A DNA stretch of 64,000 nucleotides. It comes from JBDSSS01 sp963764195. Lineage in GTDB: Bacteria; Actinomycetota; Actinomycetes; Actinomycetales; Dermatophilaceae. The position numbers and the translations under genes were made by a program. The notes under the pieces were generated by a model. It ran no database searches. It saw nothing but the letters and a program-made list of their open reading frames with translations, and was not told the origin of the DNA. The DNA lies in contig CAVXRG010000001.1 in NCBI GenBank assembly GCA_963764195.1, positions 1 to 64,000 on the forward strand, given 5' to 3'. Below, one piece after another: positions 35,905-45,276 of this stretch. The stretch's first letter is position 1, and each line of letters begins with the position of its first letter.

Positions 35905-36501
35905 TCAGGGGTGCAGCGCGTCGAACTCCGCCTCGCCCACGGCCTCGTCGTCGGCGTCGAGGCGCAGGTGCGACAGGATCGAGTGCAGCGCCCGCAGGGC
36001 ACTCAGGGCGCTGGCCCCCCAGTCGGAGAGGTAGCTGAACTGCCACCACCACAGGGCCTCGGAGTGTCGACCGGCCGCGTAGTGCTTGAGGCCGTGGGTC
36101 AGGGCGGTCGCGACGTCGGACAGGTCGTCGGAGATCGAGCCGTCGGCCCGCTCGGTCGAGGTGACCGGGTCGACGACGTGGACGTAGTCGTCGAGACCCG
36201 CCAGGACGTTGCGCAGCCCGTCCCGGAGCGGGTCGGCGTCGTCGTCAGGCCCGGGGTCGGTCTCGAAGCGCTCCTCGGGCACGACGTCCTGGACCGCGCC
36301 GAGCCGGGCCCCCGCGACGAGGATCTGCGAGAGGGCGAGGGTGAGCAGGGGCAGCGCGGTGGCCGGCGACGCACCGCTCGCGACCTCGGTCACCGCGGTC
36401 AGGTAGGCGCTGGCCTCCTGCGCGGTGAGCTCCGCGAGGGCGGCGAGCTCGTCGACCGCCCCCTCCGTCGTCCCGGTCCCGCCGGTCTGCTCGGTCCCCA
36501 T
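35905..36501 (-). CDS. DUF5063 protein
   Basis: 198-residue acidic protein of the actinobacterial DUF5063 family, always found near recR and ask. Seen: ELTAQEASAYLTAV, a stretch DDDADPLRDGLRNVL and WWWQFSYLSDWGASALSALRALHS, helical and Trp-rich. No catalytic motif is visible and function is unknown. ATG 36501 is preferred to GTG 36510 because AAGGTGG stands 5 bases before it. Confidence 0.85.
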   Translation of the reverse strand: MGTEQTGGTGTTEGAVDELAALAELTAQEASAYLTAVTEVASGASPATALPLLTLALSQILVAGARLGAVQDVVPEERFETDPGPDDDADPLRDGLRNVLAGLDDYVHVVDPVTSTERADGSISDDLSDVATALTHGLKHYAAGRHSEALWWWQFSYLSDWGASALSALRALHSILSHLRLDADDEAVGEAEFDALHP

Positions 36502-36588
36502 GTCGTCCACCTTCGTCGTGACGGATGCCGCTCGGCCGGGTCGCGGCCTCGGCCCCCAGTGTGCCGCTCACCGTGGTGGGAGTCGACC

Positions 36589-37188
36589 TCAGGCCTCGAC
36601 GCGGCGCCGGCCCTCGAAGGCGCGGCCGAGGGTCACCTCGTCGGCGTACTCGAGGTCGCCGCCGACGGGCAGTCCGGAGGCGAGCCGGCTCACCGTGAGG
36701 TCCATGTCGCGAAGCAGCCGCGAGAGGTAGGTCGCGGTCGCCTCCCCCTCGAGGTTGGGGTCGGTCGCGATGATGACCTCGCGAACCTCGCCGGAGGCGA
36801 GACGGGGCATCAGCTCGCGGACCCTCAGGTCGTCCGGACCGATGCCGTCGATGGGGCTGATGGCGCCACCGAGCACGTGGTAGGTGCCCCGGAACTCCCG
36901 GGTGCGCTCGATCGCGACGACGTCCTTCGGCTCCTCCACGACGCAGATCGAGGTCTGGTCGCGACGCGGGTCGGCGCAGATCCGGCAGCGCTCGGCCTCC
37001 GCGACGTTGCCGCACTGCTCGCAGAAGCGGACCCGCAGCTTCACCTCGCTGAGGGCCGAGACGAGGCGGGTGACGTCCTCGGAGTCGGCCTGCAGCAGGT
37101 GGAAGGCGATCCGTTGCGCGCTCTTGGGACCGACGCCGGGAAGTCGTCCGAGCTCGTCGATCAGGTCCTGAACCGCACCTTCATACAC
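36589..37188 (-). CDS. recR: Recombination mediator RecR
   Basis: 199-residue RecR, which with RecFO loads RecA at gaps. HhH motif LPGVGPKSAQRIAFHLL at about 14-30, zinc finger CEQCGNVAEAERCRIC (about 57-72), and Toprim ICVVEEPKDVVAIERT through VIIATDPNLEGEATATYL. Complete and normal length. Its usual neighbours dnaX and ybaB are not next to it: dnaX lies 5.3 kb upstream and ybaB is absent from the window. Confidence 0.97.
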   Translation of the reverse strand: MYEGAVQDLIDELGRLPGVGPKSAQRIAFHLLQADSEDVTRLVSALSEVKLRVRFCEQCGNVAEAERCRICADPRRDQTSICVVEEPKDVVAIERTREFRGTYHVLGGAISPIDGIGPDDLRVRELMPRLASGEVREVIIATDPNLEGEATATYLSRLLRDMDLTVSRLASGLPVGGDLEYADEVTLGRAFEGRRRVEA

Positions 37189-37254
37189 ACCAGCACCCTA
37201 AGCCCCGCCGGGTCGTGCCGTGATCACGAGCAGCCGAGCGTCACCGAGCACGCG

Positions 37255-39459
37255 TCACCGGCGAGGGAAGAGGACCCGTCGGGCGCGGACCCGGTGCGAC
37301 CGGGGCCAGGACCGGAGCACGGCCCACGGTCGACCGCCACGAGGCTCCCCGTCCTTGGGCTGCCCGGCCTGCACGGGCCCGATCCTGATGGGGCGCATCA
37401 TCTCGTTGTCCTCGTGCTCGAGGATGTGGCAGTGCCACACGTACTGGCCGCCCCCCTCGAACCTTGCCCTGAGCCGGATCATCTCGCCCGGGTAGGCGAT
37501 CACGGTGTCCTTGGTCCCGGACTCTCCCGGCTCGGGTGGGAGGACTGGGGCGTCGGGGCTCAGCGTCACCCACCCCTCGCCGACCTCGATGGGGCGTCGG
37601 TCGAGCACCTCGAAGGTCACGGCGTGCAGGTGCACCGGGTGCGCGTCGACGGTCATGTTGTAGACCTCCCACACCTCCGTGGCCCCTGACGCGGGGTTCT
37701 CCGTCACAGCGTCGGACCACATCTTGGCCTCGACCCCGACCGGTCCCTGACGCGGGTCGGCGGACAGCAGCCCCAGGACCGCAGCCACCGGCGCGTCGCC
37801 CCCGGCGGTCTCGTGGGAATGCTCGTTGAGCGACACGCGGCGCACCCGCACCTCGGGGCCCAGCGGGGCGATCCGGGGGAGGCGGAGGTGCTGCGGTGGG
37901 GTGCTCCGGTCCGAGGACGTCGCCGCCCGGACCCGGAACTGCATGACCTGTCCCGTCGTCTCGGGGTGTGCCGGGTCGAAGTCGTCGTCGGGTTCTCCGC
38001 CGCCGTAGGGCTCGTCGGGCCCGATGTTGCGCAGGACGTGCGCACCGTGGGGCACACCCGCGAAGTCGACGATGACGTCGGCTCGCTCCGCCGGCCCCAG
38101 CAGGATGCGCCCCCGCCCCGCGCCCATCACGTCGTGCGGGGCGGCCATGAAACCGCCGTCGTTGCCGATCTGCCAGGCGAGCACACCGGGGATGGCCGAG
38201 AAGTCGAGGATCAGGAAACGGGACTGACAGCCGTTGAGGAACCGGAATCGGTACCGACGCTGCTGGACCTCGAGGTAGGGCCACGTGCGACCGTTGACGA
38301 TGAGGGTGTTGCCGAAGAACTCGGGGTTCCACAGCGGCGACACCGGTGACTCCGGGATGAGGGGGCCGTCGTACTCGTCGAAGAAGGCCCGGGAGTCGGG
38401 GTAGAAGAGGGAGCCGTCGGCCTTGAACGAGCGGTCCTGGATCGCCAGTGGGATCTCGAGGTGGGTCGTTCCCGGGCGCTCCCCCGCCTGTGGCGCCGGC
38501 CCCGGGAGGGTGGCGCGACCACCGGTGCGGGCATCGCGCACCTCGGCGTCGCCGTGCGGGCCGCCACGGACCAGCAGGAAACCCACCGGTCCGGCATACA
38601 CGTTGACACGGGTCATGCCCAGGGCGTGGTCGTGGAACCACAGCGTGCTCGCCCGGTTGTCCATGGGGTAGTCCGAGACGGCGGATCCCGGGCCCCAGAC
38701 GCTGCGGTTGTCCTTCCATGCCTTGAGGGCGAAGAAGCGGTACCAGCGCCCCGACCGCGCGAAGCCCCTGGGTATGTTGCGCGCGTCGGGCAGATACCAC
38801 GCCTCGGGGTAGCCGTCGCTCTCGTCCCCGACCCCCGTCGCTCCGTGGAGGTGGGTGACGAGTGGCACCGGCCCTCGATAGGAGGTGTACTGCGTCGTGG
38901 CGTCGGTGAACTCCTCCGGCGGCACGTAGGTCAGTCCCGTGAAGTCGGGGCGCAGGTCGGTCCCTCTGAGGCCGCCCGGGCCCGGCCGTTGGTCGGGGTT
39001 GGCCCAGTGGAGCGTGGGGTCCACCGGAAGCAGGTGGGGCAGGAACGCCCCGTGGGCGTCCGTCAGCTGGTTGGACCACCTGACTCGGACCGGCCGTCCA
39101 TGGACCGCCTCGATCGTCATCGACGGGGCGCTGTGCTGCGCGGTGCCGACCGCGTTCGCTGGGCCGTAGCCCCACAAGGTGGTCGTCGGGAGTCCGCGCG
39201 GGAGGACCTGCTGGTCGAACTGCCGGACACTGACGGTGTAGGAGTCGCACGTTCGCCGTAACCGGTCGAGGAAACGGCCAGCCCGGGGCATGGCCCCCGG
39301 CACCACGACCGGATCGAGGAACCGCGGGATCGCATCCGGCGCGAGCGCTTCCTTCGGAACCAGCTGCGCGACAATGGTCTTCGCCCCGCTGGTATCGGCG
39401 ACCCACAGACTGAGCACACCGGCACCGCTGAACGCGAAGAAGGCACGACGAGTCAACAT
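37255..39459 (-). CDS. Secreted multicopper oxidase
   Basis: 734-residue multicopper oxidase of the CotA / bilirubin-oxidase type, exported by Tat: MLTRRAFFAFSGAGVLSLW. The four copper segments are present: THLHGATG, LWFHDHALGM, HPVHLHAVTF and WHCHILEHEDNEMM (type 1 copper with Met axial ligand). ATG 39459 has AAGGGGAG 4 bases upstream and starts the signal peptide. It oxidises phenols, pigments or metal ions such as Mn(II) or Cu(I). It follows a nickel/cobalt permease on the same strand, separated by a relatively AT-rich 220-base gap that probably holds its own promoter. Confidence 0.95.
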   Translation of the reverse strand: MLTRRAFFAFSGAGVLSLWVADTSGAKTIVAQLVPKEALAPDAIPRFLDPVVVPGAMPRAGRFLDRLRRTCDSYTVSVRQFDQQVLPRGLPTTTLWGYGPANAVGTAQHSAPSMTIEAVHGRPVRVRWSNQLTDAHGAFLPHLLPVDPTLHWANPDQRPGPGGLRGTDLRPDFTGLTYVPPEEFTDATTQYTSYRGPVPLVTHLHGATGVGDESDGYPEAWYLPDARNIPRGFARSGRWYRFFALKAWKDNRSVWGPGSAVSDYPMDNRASTLWFHDHALGMTRVNVYAGPVGFLLVRGGPHGDAEVRDARTGGRATLPGPAPQAGERPGTTHLEIPLAIQDRSFKADGSLFYPDSRAFFDEYDGPLIPESPVSPLWNPEFFGNTLIVNGRTWPYLEVQQRRYRFRFLNGCQSRFLILDFSAIPGVLAWQIGNDGGFMAAPHDVMGAGRGRILLGPAERADVIVDFAGVPHGAHVLRNIGPDEPYGGGEPDDDFDPAHPETTGQVMQFRVRAATSSDRSTPPQHLRLPRIAPLGPEVRVRRVSLNEHSHETAGGDAPVAAVLGLLSADPRQGPVGVEAKMWSDAVTENPASGATEVWEVYNMTVDAHPVHLHAVTFEVLDRRPIEVGEGWVTLSPDAPVLPPEPGESGTKDTVIAYPGEMIRLRARFEGGGQYVWHCHILEHEDNEMMRPIRIGPVQAGQPKDGEPRGGRPWAVLRSWPRSHRVRARRVLFPRR

Positions 39460-39682
39460 GACACTCCCCTTGGTCCTTGACATCGGCGGCGTCCGAAGCG
39501 CCCCCCACCCCTGGCGTCCGTCCGCGTACCTACCGTGGACTCAACGGTATTGGCATGTGAGACGACCGTTGCCACAACACCAAAAGTGGGTTGTTTGGAC
39601 CTGAATCGCCCTCACTTGCCCCGCCGTTGCGGGAATTGTCCTCTCAGAGAACGGGACACGACCACCACCGGTAGCCCCTCCC
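39460..39682. promoter_or_regulatory. Relatively AT-rich promoter region of the multicopper oxidase gene
   Basis: 223 bases before the oxidase start with visibly lower GC than the rest of the window, especially 39535-39620. An imperfect dyad CAACACC/GGGTTG spans 39574-39595. Promoter activity is inferred from position and composition only. Confidence 0.4.
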
Positions 39683-40798
39683 TCAGTCGGCGAGGGTGGT
39701 GGACCACCGCTCCTCGATGCGCCCGAAGCGCCAGATCGCGAGGGCGAGCACCCAGGTGACGGCGAAGAGGCCGACGATCCAGTAGCCGACGTTCTCGAGG
39801 TCGATCCCGCCGACCGCGGCGAGGGGACCGGTGCTCACGTCGAGCCGGTCGCTCAGGACCGAGGCGACCTCGATCCCCCCGACACCCAGCGCCACGGCCA
39901 CGGACAGGGAGGTGACGGCGATGTTGTAGTAGATCTTGCGCACCGGCTTGGACAGCGCCCAGCCGTAGGCGAAGTTCATGAACGACCCGTCGATCGAGTC
40001 GAGCAGCGACATGCCTGCGGCGAAGAGCACCGGTAGGACGAGAACGGCATACCAGGGCAGGTTGGCGGCGGCGGCGCCGCCGGCGATGACGAGCAGGCCG
40101 ACCTCCGTCACGGTGTCGAAGCCCAGCCCGAAGAGCAGCCCGACCGGGTACATGTGCCACGGGCGGCTCACGGTGCGGGTCACCCGGCCGAGCAGGCGCG
40201 TGAGGAAGCCGCGCTTGTCGAGCTGCCGCTCGAGCTCGACCTCGTCGAGGCCGCCGGACCGCATCCGGTGGAAGACCTTGACGATGCCGACGAGGGCGGC
40301 GAGGTTGACCAGCCCGATGAGCAGCAGGAAGACCCCGGACACCGACGCGCCCCACAGGCCGGTCACCTGCTGCAGGGCCGAGCCGTCGTCCTCGATGGCA
40401 CCCGCGAGGGCCCGGATGCCGAGCGACACGAGCATGACCATGACGAACACGACGGAGGAGTGCCCGAGGCTGAACCAGAAGCCGACGCTGAGCGGCCGGT
40501 CGCCGTCGCCCATCAGCTTGCGCGTCGTGTTGTCGATCGCGGCGATGTGGTCGGCGTCGAAGGCGTGGCGCATGCCGAGGGTGTACGCCGTGACGCCGAG
40601 CCCGACACCGAAGAGCTGGCCGGCCACGCGGTACTCGTGCGGGGCGACGATGCCGAGCAGCAGGCCCCAGCCGACGACGTGCAGCGCGGCGACGAAGGCG
40701 GCCATGCCGAGGAGGCTGCGCCGCTCCGTGGGGCTCAGCCGGTCGCGCCACCAGCGGGGGCGGACCTCTGCTGCGCGCGCGTGGTCGAGGAGGGACAC
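39683..40798 (-). CDS. NiCoT nickel/cobalt permease
   Basis: 371-residue HoxN/NixA-type transporter with eight membrane helices. The signature RHAFDADHIAAIDN (HX4DH, helix II) binds the metal; LGHSSVVF, LFGLGFDTVTE and LLFAAGMSL-type segments (VLFAAGMSLLDSIDG) are also conserved. GTG 40798 has no ribosome site in the usual place, so translation may be leaderless. A 21-bp palindrome is centred 22 bases before it. Imports Ni2+ or Co2+; no urease or hydrogenase gene is in the window. Confidence 0.95.
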   Translation of the reverse strand: MSLLDHARAAEVRPRWWRDRLSPTERRSLLGMAAFVAALHVVGWGLLLGIVAPHEYRVAGQLFGVGLGVTAYTLGMRHAFDADHIAAIDNTTRKLMGDGDRPLSVGFWFSLGHSSVVFVMVMLVSLGIRALAGAIEDDGSALQQVTGLWGASVSGVFLLLIGLVNLAALVGIVKVFHRMRSGGLDEVELERQLDKRGFLTRLLGRVTRTVSRPWHMYPVGLLFGLGFDTVTEVGLLVIAGGAAAANLPWYAVLVLPVLFAAGMSLLDSIDGSFMNFAYGWALSKPVRKIYYNIAVTSLSVAVALGVGGIEVASVLSDRLDVSTGPLAAVGGIDLENVGYWIVGLFAVTWVLALAIWRFGRIEERWSTTLAD

Positions 40799-40809
40799 CC
40801 TGCGAGGCT

Positions 40810-40830
40810 AGATGCGACTGAGTCGCATCT
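40810..40830. promoter_or_regulatory. Palindromic operator before the nickel/cobalt permease
   Basis: AGATGCGACT-G-AGTCGCATCT, perfect 10-bp arms around one base. The core TGCGACT-G-AGTCGCA has the 7-1-7 symmetry typical of Fur-family boxes (Fur, Zur, Nur). Its centre is 22 bases before the start codon, where it would block the promoter. Confidence 0.7.
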
Positions 40831-40855
40831 GCAAGCCCTTCGGTCGCGCCGGCCC

Positions 40856-41530
40856 TCAGATGACGGGACCGGCACCCGGGACCTCGTTGTAGGTGGGCAC
40901 CTGCTCCTGCCCGCTGAGGCCGGCGATGGCCTCCATCACCTCGTCGGTGAGCAGCCGTCTGGCGCGCCCCGCCGGCATCCCGGCATACCGCTCGATCCCG
41001 ATGGGCGCCCCGAAGCGCACCGTCACCTTGGCCAGCTTCGGGAAGCTGGCCCCGACCGGCTGGATGTCCTCGGTGCCGAGCAGGCCGACGGGCACGATGG
41101 GCACGCCCGCGGTGAGGGCGAGCCAGGCGACCCCGGTGCGGCCGCGGTAGAGACGACCGTCGCGCGATCGGGTGCCCTCGGGGTAGATGCCGAACGCGTC
41201 ACCGTCGCGGAGCACCTCGAGAGCCGTGTCGAGGCTCTCCTGCGCCGCGGACGCGGAGTGGCGGTTGACCGGGACCATGCCGACCGAGGAGAAGAACCCC
41301 TTGCGGAGGGCGCCACCGACCCCCTTGCCCGTCCAGTACTCCTCCTTGGCGAGGAAGCGCACCCGCCGGGGAGCGGCGAGGGGGATGGCGAACGAGTCGA
41401 TGAAGGACCGGTGGTTGCTGGCGAGGATGACGCCGCCGTCGCGCGGGACGTGGTGCTTGCCCTCGATCGTCGGCCGATAGAGCGCACGGCTCAGCGGGAC
41501 GAGAACGGTGCGCCCGACCCTGTACATCAT
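40856..41530 (-). CDS. 1-acyl-sn-glycerol-3-phosphate acyltransferase (PlsC family)
   Basis: 224-residue membrane-associated acyltransferase making phosphatidic acid or similar lipids. Motif I is NHRSFID (HX4D type, about 39-45), motif III EGTRSRDG (about 118-125), and VPIVPVGLLG motif IV. It begins MMYRVGRTVLVPLSRALYRP. Upstream in-frame extension is rich in Arg/Ala and dropped. The 5' context CTGGGCGAC shows no clear ribosome site. It lies between the methyltransferase and the NiCoT gene on the same strand. Confidence 0.9.
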   Translation of the reverse strand: MMYRVGRTVLVPLSRALYRPTIEGKHHVPRDGGVILASNHRSFIDSFAIPLAAPRRVRFLAKEEYWTGKGVGGALRKGFFSSVGMVPVNRHSASAAQESLDTALEVLRDGDAFGIYPEGTRSRDGRLYRGRTGVAWLALTAGVPIVPVGLLGTEDIQPVGASFPKLAKVTVRFGAPIGIERYAGMPAGRARRLLTDEVMEAIAGLSGQEQVPTYNEVPGAGPVI

Positions 41531-41635
41531 GTCGCCCAGACTAGGGCCGGCCCGGGCGAGGGCGAACCGGACCGTGCGAGCGGGAGGACGCGCGACCACG
41601 GAGTGAGATCGGCGCCGGGACCTCCTGGCTGCGGT

Positions 41636-42394
41636 TCAGGCCTGGCCGCGGGCGCACCAGGCGGTCGCCGAGACGTCGAAGGGTCCGTCGGGTAGCAGCC
41701 CGCTGCAGTGCCGGCGCAGGACCTCGCGGGTCTCGGGGTCGAGGCTCGCCACGTGGTCCCCCGCGGGCCCGACACCGAAGGTGAAGGGCGTCCACCAGTC
41801 CTCGAAGCTGTCCATGGCCACGGTGACGGTGATCGCGCCGCCCTCGACGTGGGCCAGGCCCGCCCGGTGGCAGAGGTCCGCGAGGTCACCTTCACGGCCG
41901 CCGACGACGTCGCGCTCACCGATGACGCCGGTGTCGAGGTCGTGGGCGGCCTTCCAGAAGGTGCTGAGCGGACTCGAGTCGCCAGCCAGGTCCCAGACGC
42001 ACACCGAGACGGTTCCGCCGGGTCGGGTGACCCGCGCCATCTCTCGGACGCCGCCGACGGGGTCCCTCATGAAGCTCACGACGAGCTGGGAGACCACCAC
42101 GTCGAAGAGGTCGTCGGGGTAGGGCAGCAGCTCGGCCCCCGCGACCTGGACGTCGACGCCGGGAAACCGGCTGCGCAGGGCCACGGCGAACGGGGCAGAC
42201 GGCTCGACGGCGGACACCTGCGCCTCCCCGAGCAGCGTGACGAGCCGCGCCGTGGCCGCCCCGGTGCCGGCTCCGACGTCGAGGGCACGCATGCCGGCGC
42301 CGATGCCCGACCACTCGAGGAAGCGCGCCGCGAGTGGTCGGGAGTAGCGGCCCATGAACGCGTCATAGGCCTCGGCGCTGACCTCGAAGCTCAC
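41636..42394 (-). CDS. Class I SAM-dependent methyltransferase
   Basis: 252-residue UbiE/type-11 methyltransferase. SAEAYDAFMGRYSRPLA at the N terminus and MRALDVGAGTGAATARL (motif I, about 38-52) are typical; DVVVSQLVVSFMRDP is motif IV. GTG 42394 is chosen because the family starts at this position and the 11 residues before it are an Arg-rich stretch. Substrate unknown. First of four genes lying between dnaX and recR. Confidence 0.85.
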   Translation of the reverse strand: MSFEVSAEAYDAFMGRYSRPLAARFLEWSGIGAGMRALDVGAGTGAATARLVTLLGEAQVSAVEPSAPFAVALRSRFPGVDVQVAGAELLPYPDDLFDVVVSQLVVSFMRDPVGGVREMARVTRPGGTVSVCVWDLAGDSSPLSTFWKAAHDLDTGVIGERDVVGGREGDLADLCHRAGLAHVEGGAITVTVAMDSFEDWWTPFTFGVGPAGDHVASLDPETREVLRRHCSGLLPDGPFDVSATAWCARGQA

Positions 42395-42507
42395 CCTCCG
42401 ACGGTACCGTCGGCGCAGCGACACCAACGGGGAATCGCCCTGTCTCGTCAGACGATTCGGTCATACCTCCGATGGTGGACACGGAGACCTGACCGGGGGT
42501 CCGGAGC

Positions 42508-45106
42508 CTAGGACTCCTCGGAGACGACGCGGCCGCCGAGGACCTTCTCGATGACCGAGCGACCGACGTCGCCGGACTGCTCGATGTCCTCGTCGTCGTG
42601 CCGGGCCGCAGAGTCGTCGGTGGTCGGCCGCTGGGGCGCCGCATCGCCGTCGGTGCGGCGCCCCGCACCGGTGCGGGCTTGGGCGAAGGATGCACGGACC
42701 GCGCTCGCTCCCTTGAGAGCGCCGCTCTGGGGGGCGCCCGACTCGCCGGCAGCGGGCGCCGGGGTGGCGGAGGCGGTGGAGGTGGAGGAGGTGGTGGAGG
42801 TGGAGGTGGTGGTGGAGGTGCTCGGGCCGGACTGCGTCGGCGGGGCGGACACCGAGGGAGCGCCAGGTGGCGCGGTGGCCCAGGACGGCGCGGGCGTCGA
42901 CACGCTGCCCCAGCCCGGGTTGTCCTGCGCCGATCGGGGGGTCGAGGTGGGGCCCAGGCCGGAGTCCGCAAGCGCCGACCGCGGGCCGGATGACGGCCCG
43001 GCGGACGGACCCGAGGAGCCGGACGGACCCGCGTGACCCGCGCCGGCATCGCCCCACGAGGCGCGCCCGCCGTTCGCGGTGCTGTCGCTGTTGCCGCTCG
43101 TGCTGCTCTCACCGGACGGCGCACCCGGGCCTCCCCCGTCGGATGGTCGGTCGACGTCGGGCCGCGGCGCGGAGCTCACGGGCGGCAAGACGGCGGCCTG
43201 CCCCATCGACACCTCCTCGACGTGCTTGCCGTCGACGACGGCATCGACACCGAGCTCGTCGATGAGCGCCTGCCGGACGACATCGGCGTGGTTGCCGGCA
43301 CGGAAGGTGTTGGTCAGCCCGACCGTGGCGATGCCCAGGGTCAGGGTCCTGCCGTCGAAGGCGGTGACCTGGGCGTTCTGCGACACGAAGGTCCAGGTGA
43401 GCCGGCGCATCCCGAAGATCCGGCCGAGCACGTCCGGCCAGGCCCGGCGGATCGCGTCGGTGTCCATCCCGCCGGACCGCTCGGGTCCCGGAGCCCCAGC
43501 GGCCTCGGGAGGGGCCGGCTCGGCGTGAGCGGGCTGCTCTGTCGCCGACGGGCCGCCGACCGACTCGTGCGGGGTGGCCACCGGAGGCGCCCCGACCTCG
43601 GCCCGGGCGGCGTCGACCCGTCCGGCCTCGTCCGGCGCGGAGGACCCGGACGCGCCCGGACGGCCCGGACGGCCCGGACGGCGCCATGGACCGGCCCCCG
43701 CCGCCCATCCCGCCGGCCGCGGGGGCGCTCTCGTGCGGGGAGGCGGAGACGCCGGCGCGGGGCGGGGTGCGGTCCGACACGGTGCGGCTCGGGGCCGACA
43801 GCGGCGCCGCGCCGGGTCCGCTGCCCGGGGCCGGCGTGCTCTGGGGGCTGCCCACGGGCGGGGTGCCCTCGGCGAAGCCTCCTCCCGCCGGGGCCTGGCT
43901 CCGCGCCCCGGACGGGCCGGGCGCCACCCCCTGGCTCGGGACGCCGCCGACGTCGAGGCGCCGCTCGAGACGGTCGAGGCGAGCGGCATACCCCTGCTCG
44001 CCGGAGGCGGCGGGCAGCAGCACCCGCGCGCAGATCAGCTCGAGCTGGAGGCGCGGGGAGTTGGCCCCGGTCATCTCGGTGAGCCCGCTGTTGACGATGT
44101 CGGCGGCCCGGGAGAGGGCGCCGGGACCGAAGGCCGCCTGCTGGACGCGCATCCGTTCGAGCTGGTCCTCCGGAACCTCGCGGAGCACCTGCCCCGCGCC
44201 CTCCTGCACGGCCGCGACGATGATGAGGTCGCGGAGCCGCTCGAGGAGGTCCTCGACGAAGCGCCGCGGGTCGTGACCGGACTCGATGACCTTGTCGACC
44301 TGGCGGAAGGTCGCCGCCCCGTCGGCGGCCGCGAGCGCGTCGATGGTCGCGTCGAGCAGCTCGGCGTCGGTGAAGCCGAGCAGCGACACGGCGCCGTCGT
44401 AGGTGAGCCCGTCGTCGCCCGAGCCGGCGATGAGCTGGTCGAGGACGGAGAGGGAGTCGCGCACCGACCCGCCGCCGGCCCGCGTGACGAACGACAGCAC
44501 CCCGGGAGCCACCCGCACGTCCTCCTGCTCGCAGAGCTTCTGCATGTAGGCACCGAGCTTGGCCGGCGGGACGAGGTGGAAGGGGTAGTGGTGCGTGCGC
44601 GAGCGGATCGTGCCGATGACCTTGTCGGGCTCGGTCGTCGCGAAGACGAACTTCACGTGCTCCGGCGGCTCCTCGACGATCTTGAGCAGCGCGTTGAAGC
44701 CCTGCGGCGTCACCATGTGCGCCTCGTCGATGATGTAGATCTTGTAGCGGCTCTGCGCCGGGCCGTAGCTGGCCCGCTCGCGCAGGTCGCGGGCGTCGTC
44801 GACGCCACCGTGGCTCGCGGCGTCGATCTCGATGACGTCGACGCTGCCGGCGCCGCCCCGGGCCAGCGCCACGCACGAGTCGCAGACCCCGCACGGCGTC
44901 GGCGTCGGGCCCTGCTCGCAGTTGAGGCAGCGCGCGAGGATGCGGGCGCTCGTCGTCTTGCCGCAGCCGCGGGGTCCGCTGAAGAGGTAGGCGTGGTTGA
45001 CCCGGCCGGTGCGCAGCGCCTGCATCAGCGGCTCCGTGACGTGCTCCTGGCCGATCACGTCGGCGAAGCTCTCGGGTCGGTAGCGGCGATACAGCGCGGT
45101 TGCCAT
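42508..45106 (-). CDS. dnaX: DNA polymerase III subunits gamma/tau, with a frame break near 43655-43680
   Basis: Clamp-loader ATPase. From ATG 45106: MATALYRRYRPESFADVIGQ, Walker A GPRGCGKTT (about 44-52), a zinc module (CLNC ... CGVCDSC), DEAHMV and the SRC-like domain. After the Pro/Gly/Ser linker the frame shifts by +1 inside three CCGTCCGGG units, and the remaining tau part (SGGMDTDAIRRAWPDVLGRI, FVSQNAQVTAF, AGNHADVVRQAL, ending RVVSEES) lies in the other frame. Removing one base (for example the C after the third GGG) joins both into about 865 residues. The gene is essential, so sequencing error or a recoding event is likelier than loss. A further simple linker (Thr/Ser-rich, 42777-42826) comes from GGTGGA repeats. 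Confidence 0.92.
43655..43680. repeat. CCGTCCGGG tandem repeat at the dnaX frame break
   Basis: Three 9-base units (on the minus strand CCGTCCGGG) followed by CGCGTCCGGG. The reading frame on the two sides differs by one base here. Confidence 0.75.
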
Positions 45107-45276
45107 CCCCGAACCCTAACCGCCCCCACCGACCCTCCCACCCGCATCGGCGCCCGCCGGCGCCCGTCGGCGCCCGTCGGTGCCCGGCCGCGCCGCCGGC
45201 CGCGGCCGAGCTGTCACCCCGGGATGGGAGACTGGCACCCAGACCACCCGCACCGCCGTCGAAGGACCTGCCCTCC

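Noticed and set aside
43109..43660. Programmed -1 frameshift making DnaX gamma
   Set aside because: The shift needed is +1, there is no A-AAA-AAG slippery run, and frame 0 stays open for about 190 codons instead of stopping at once.
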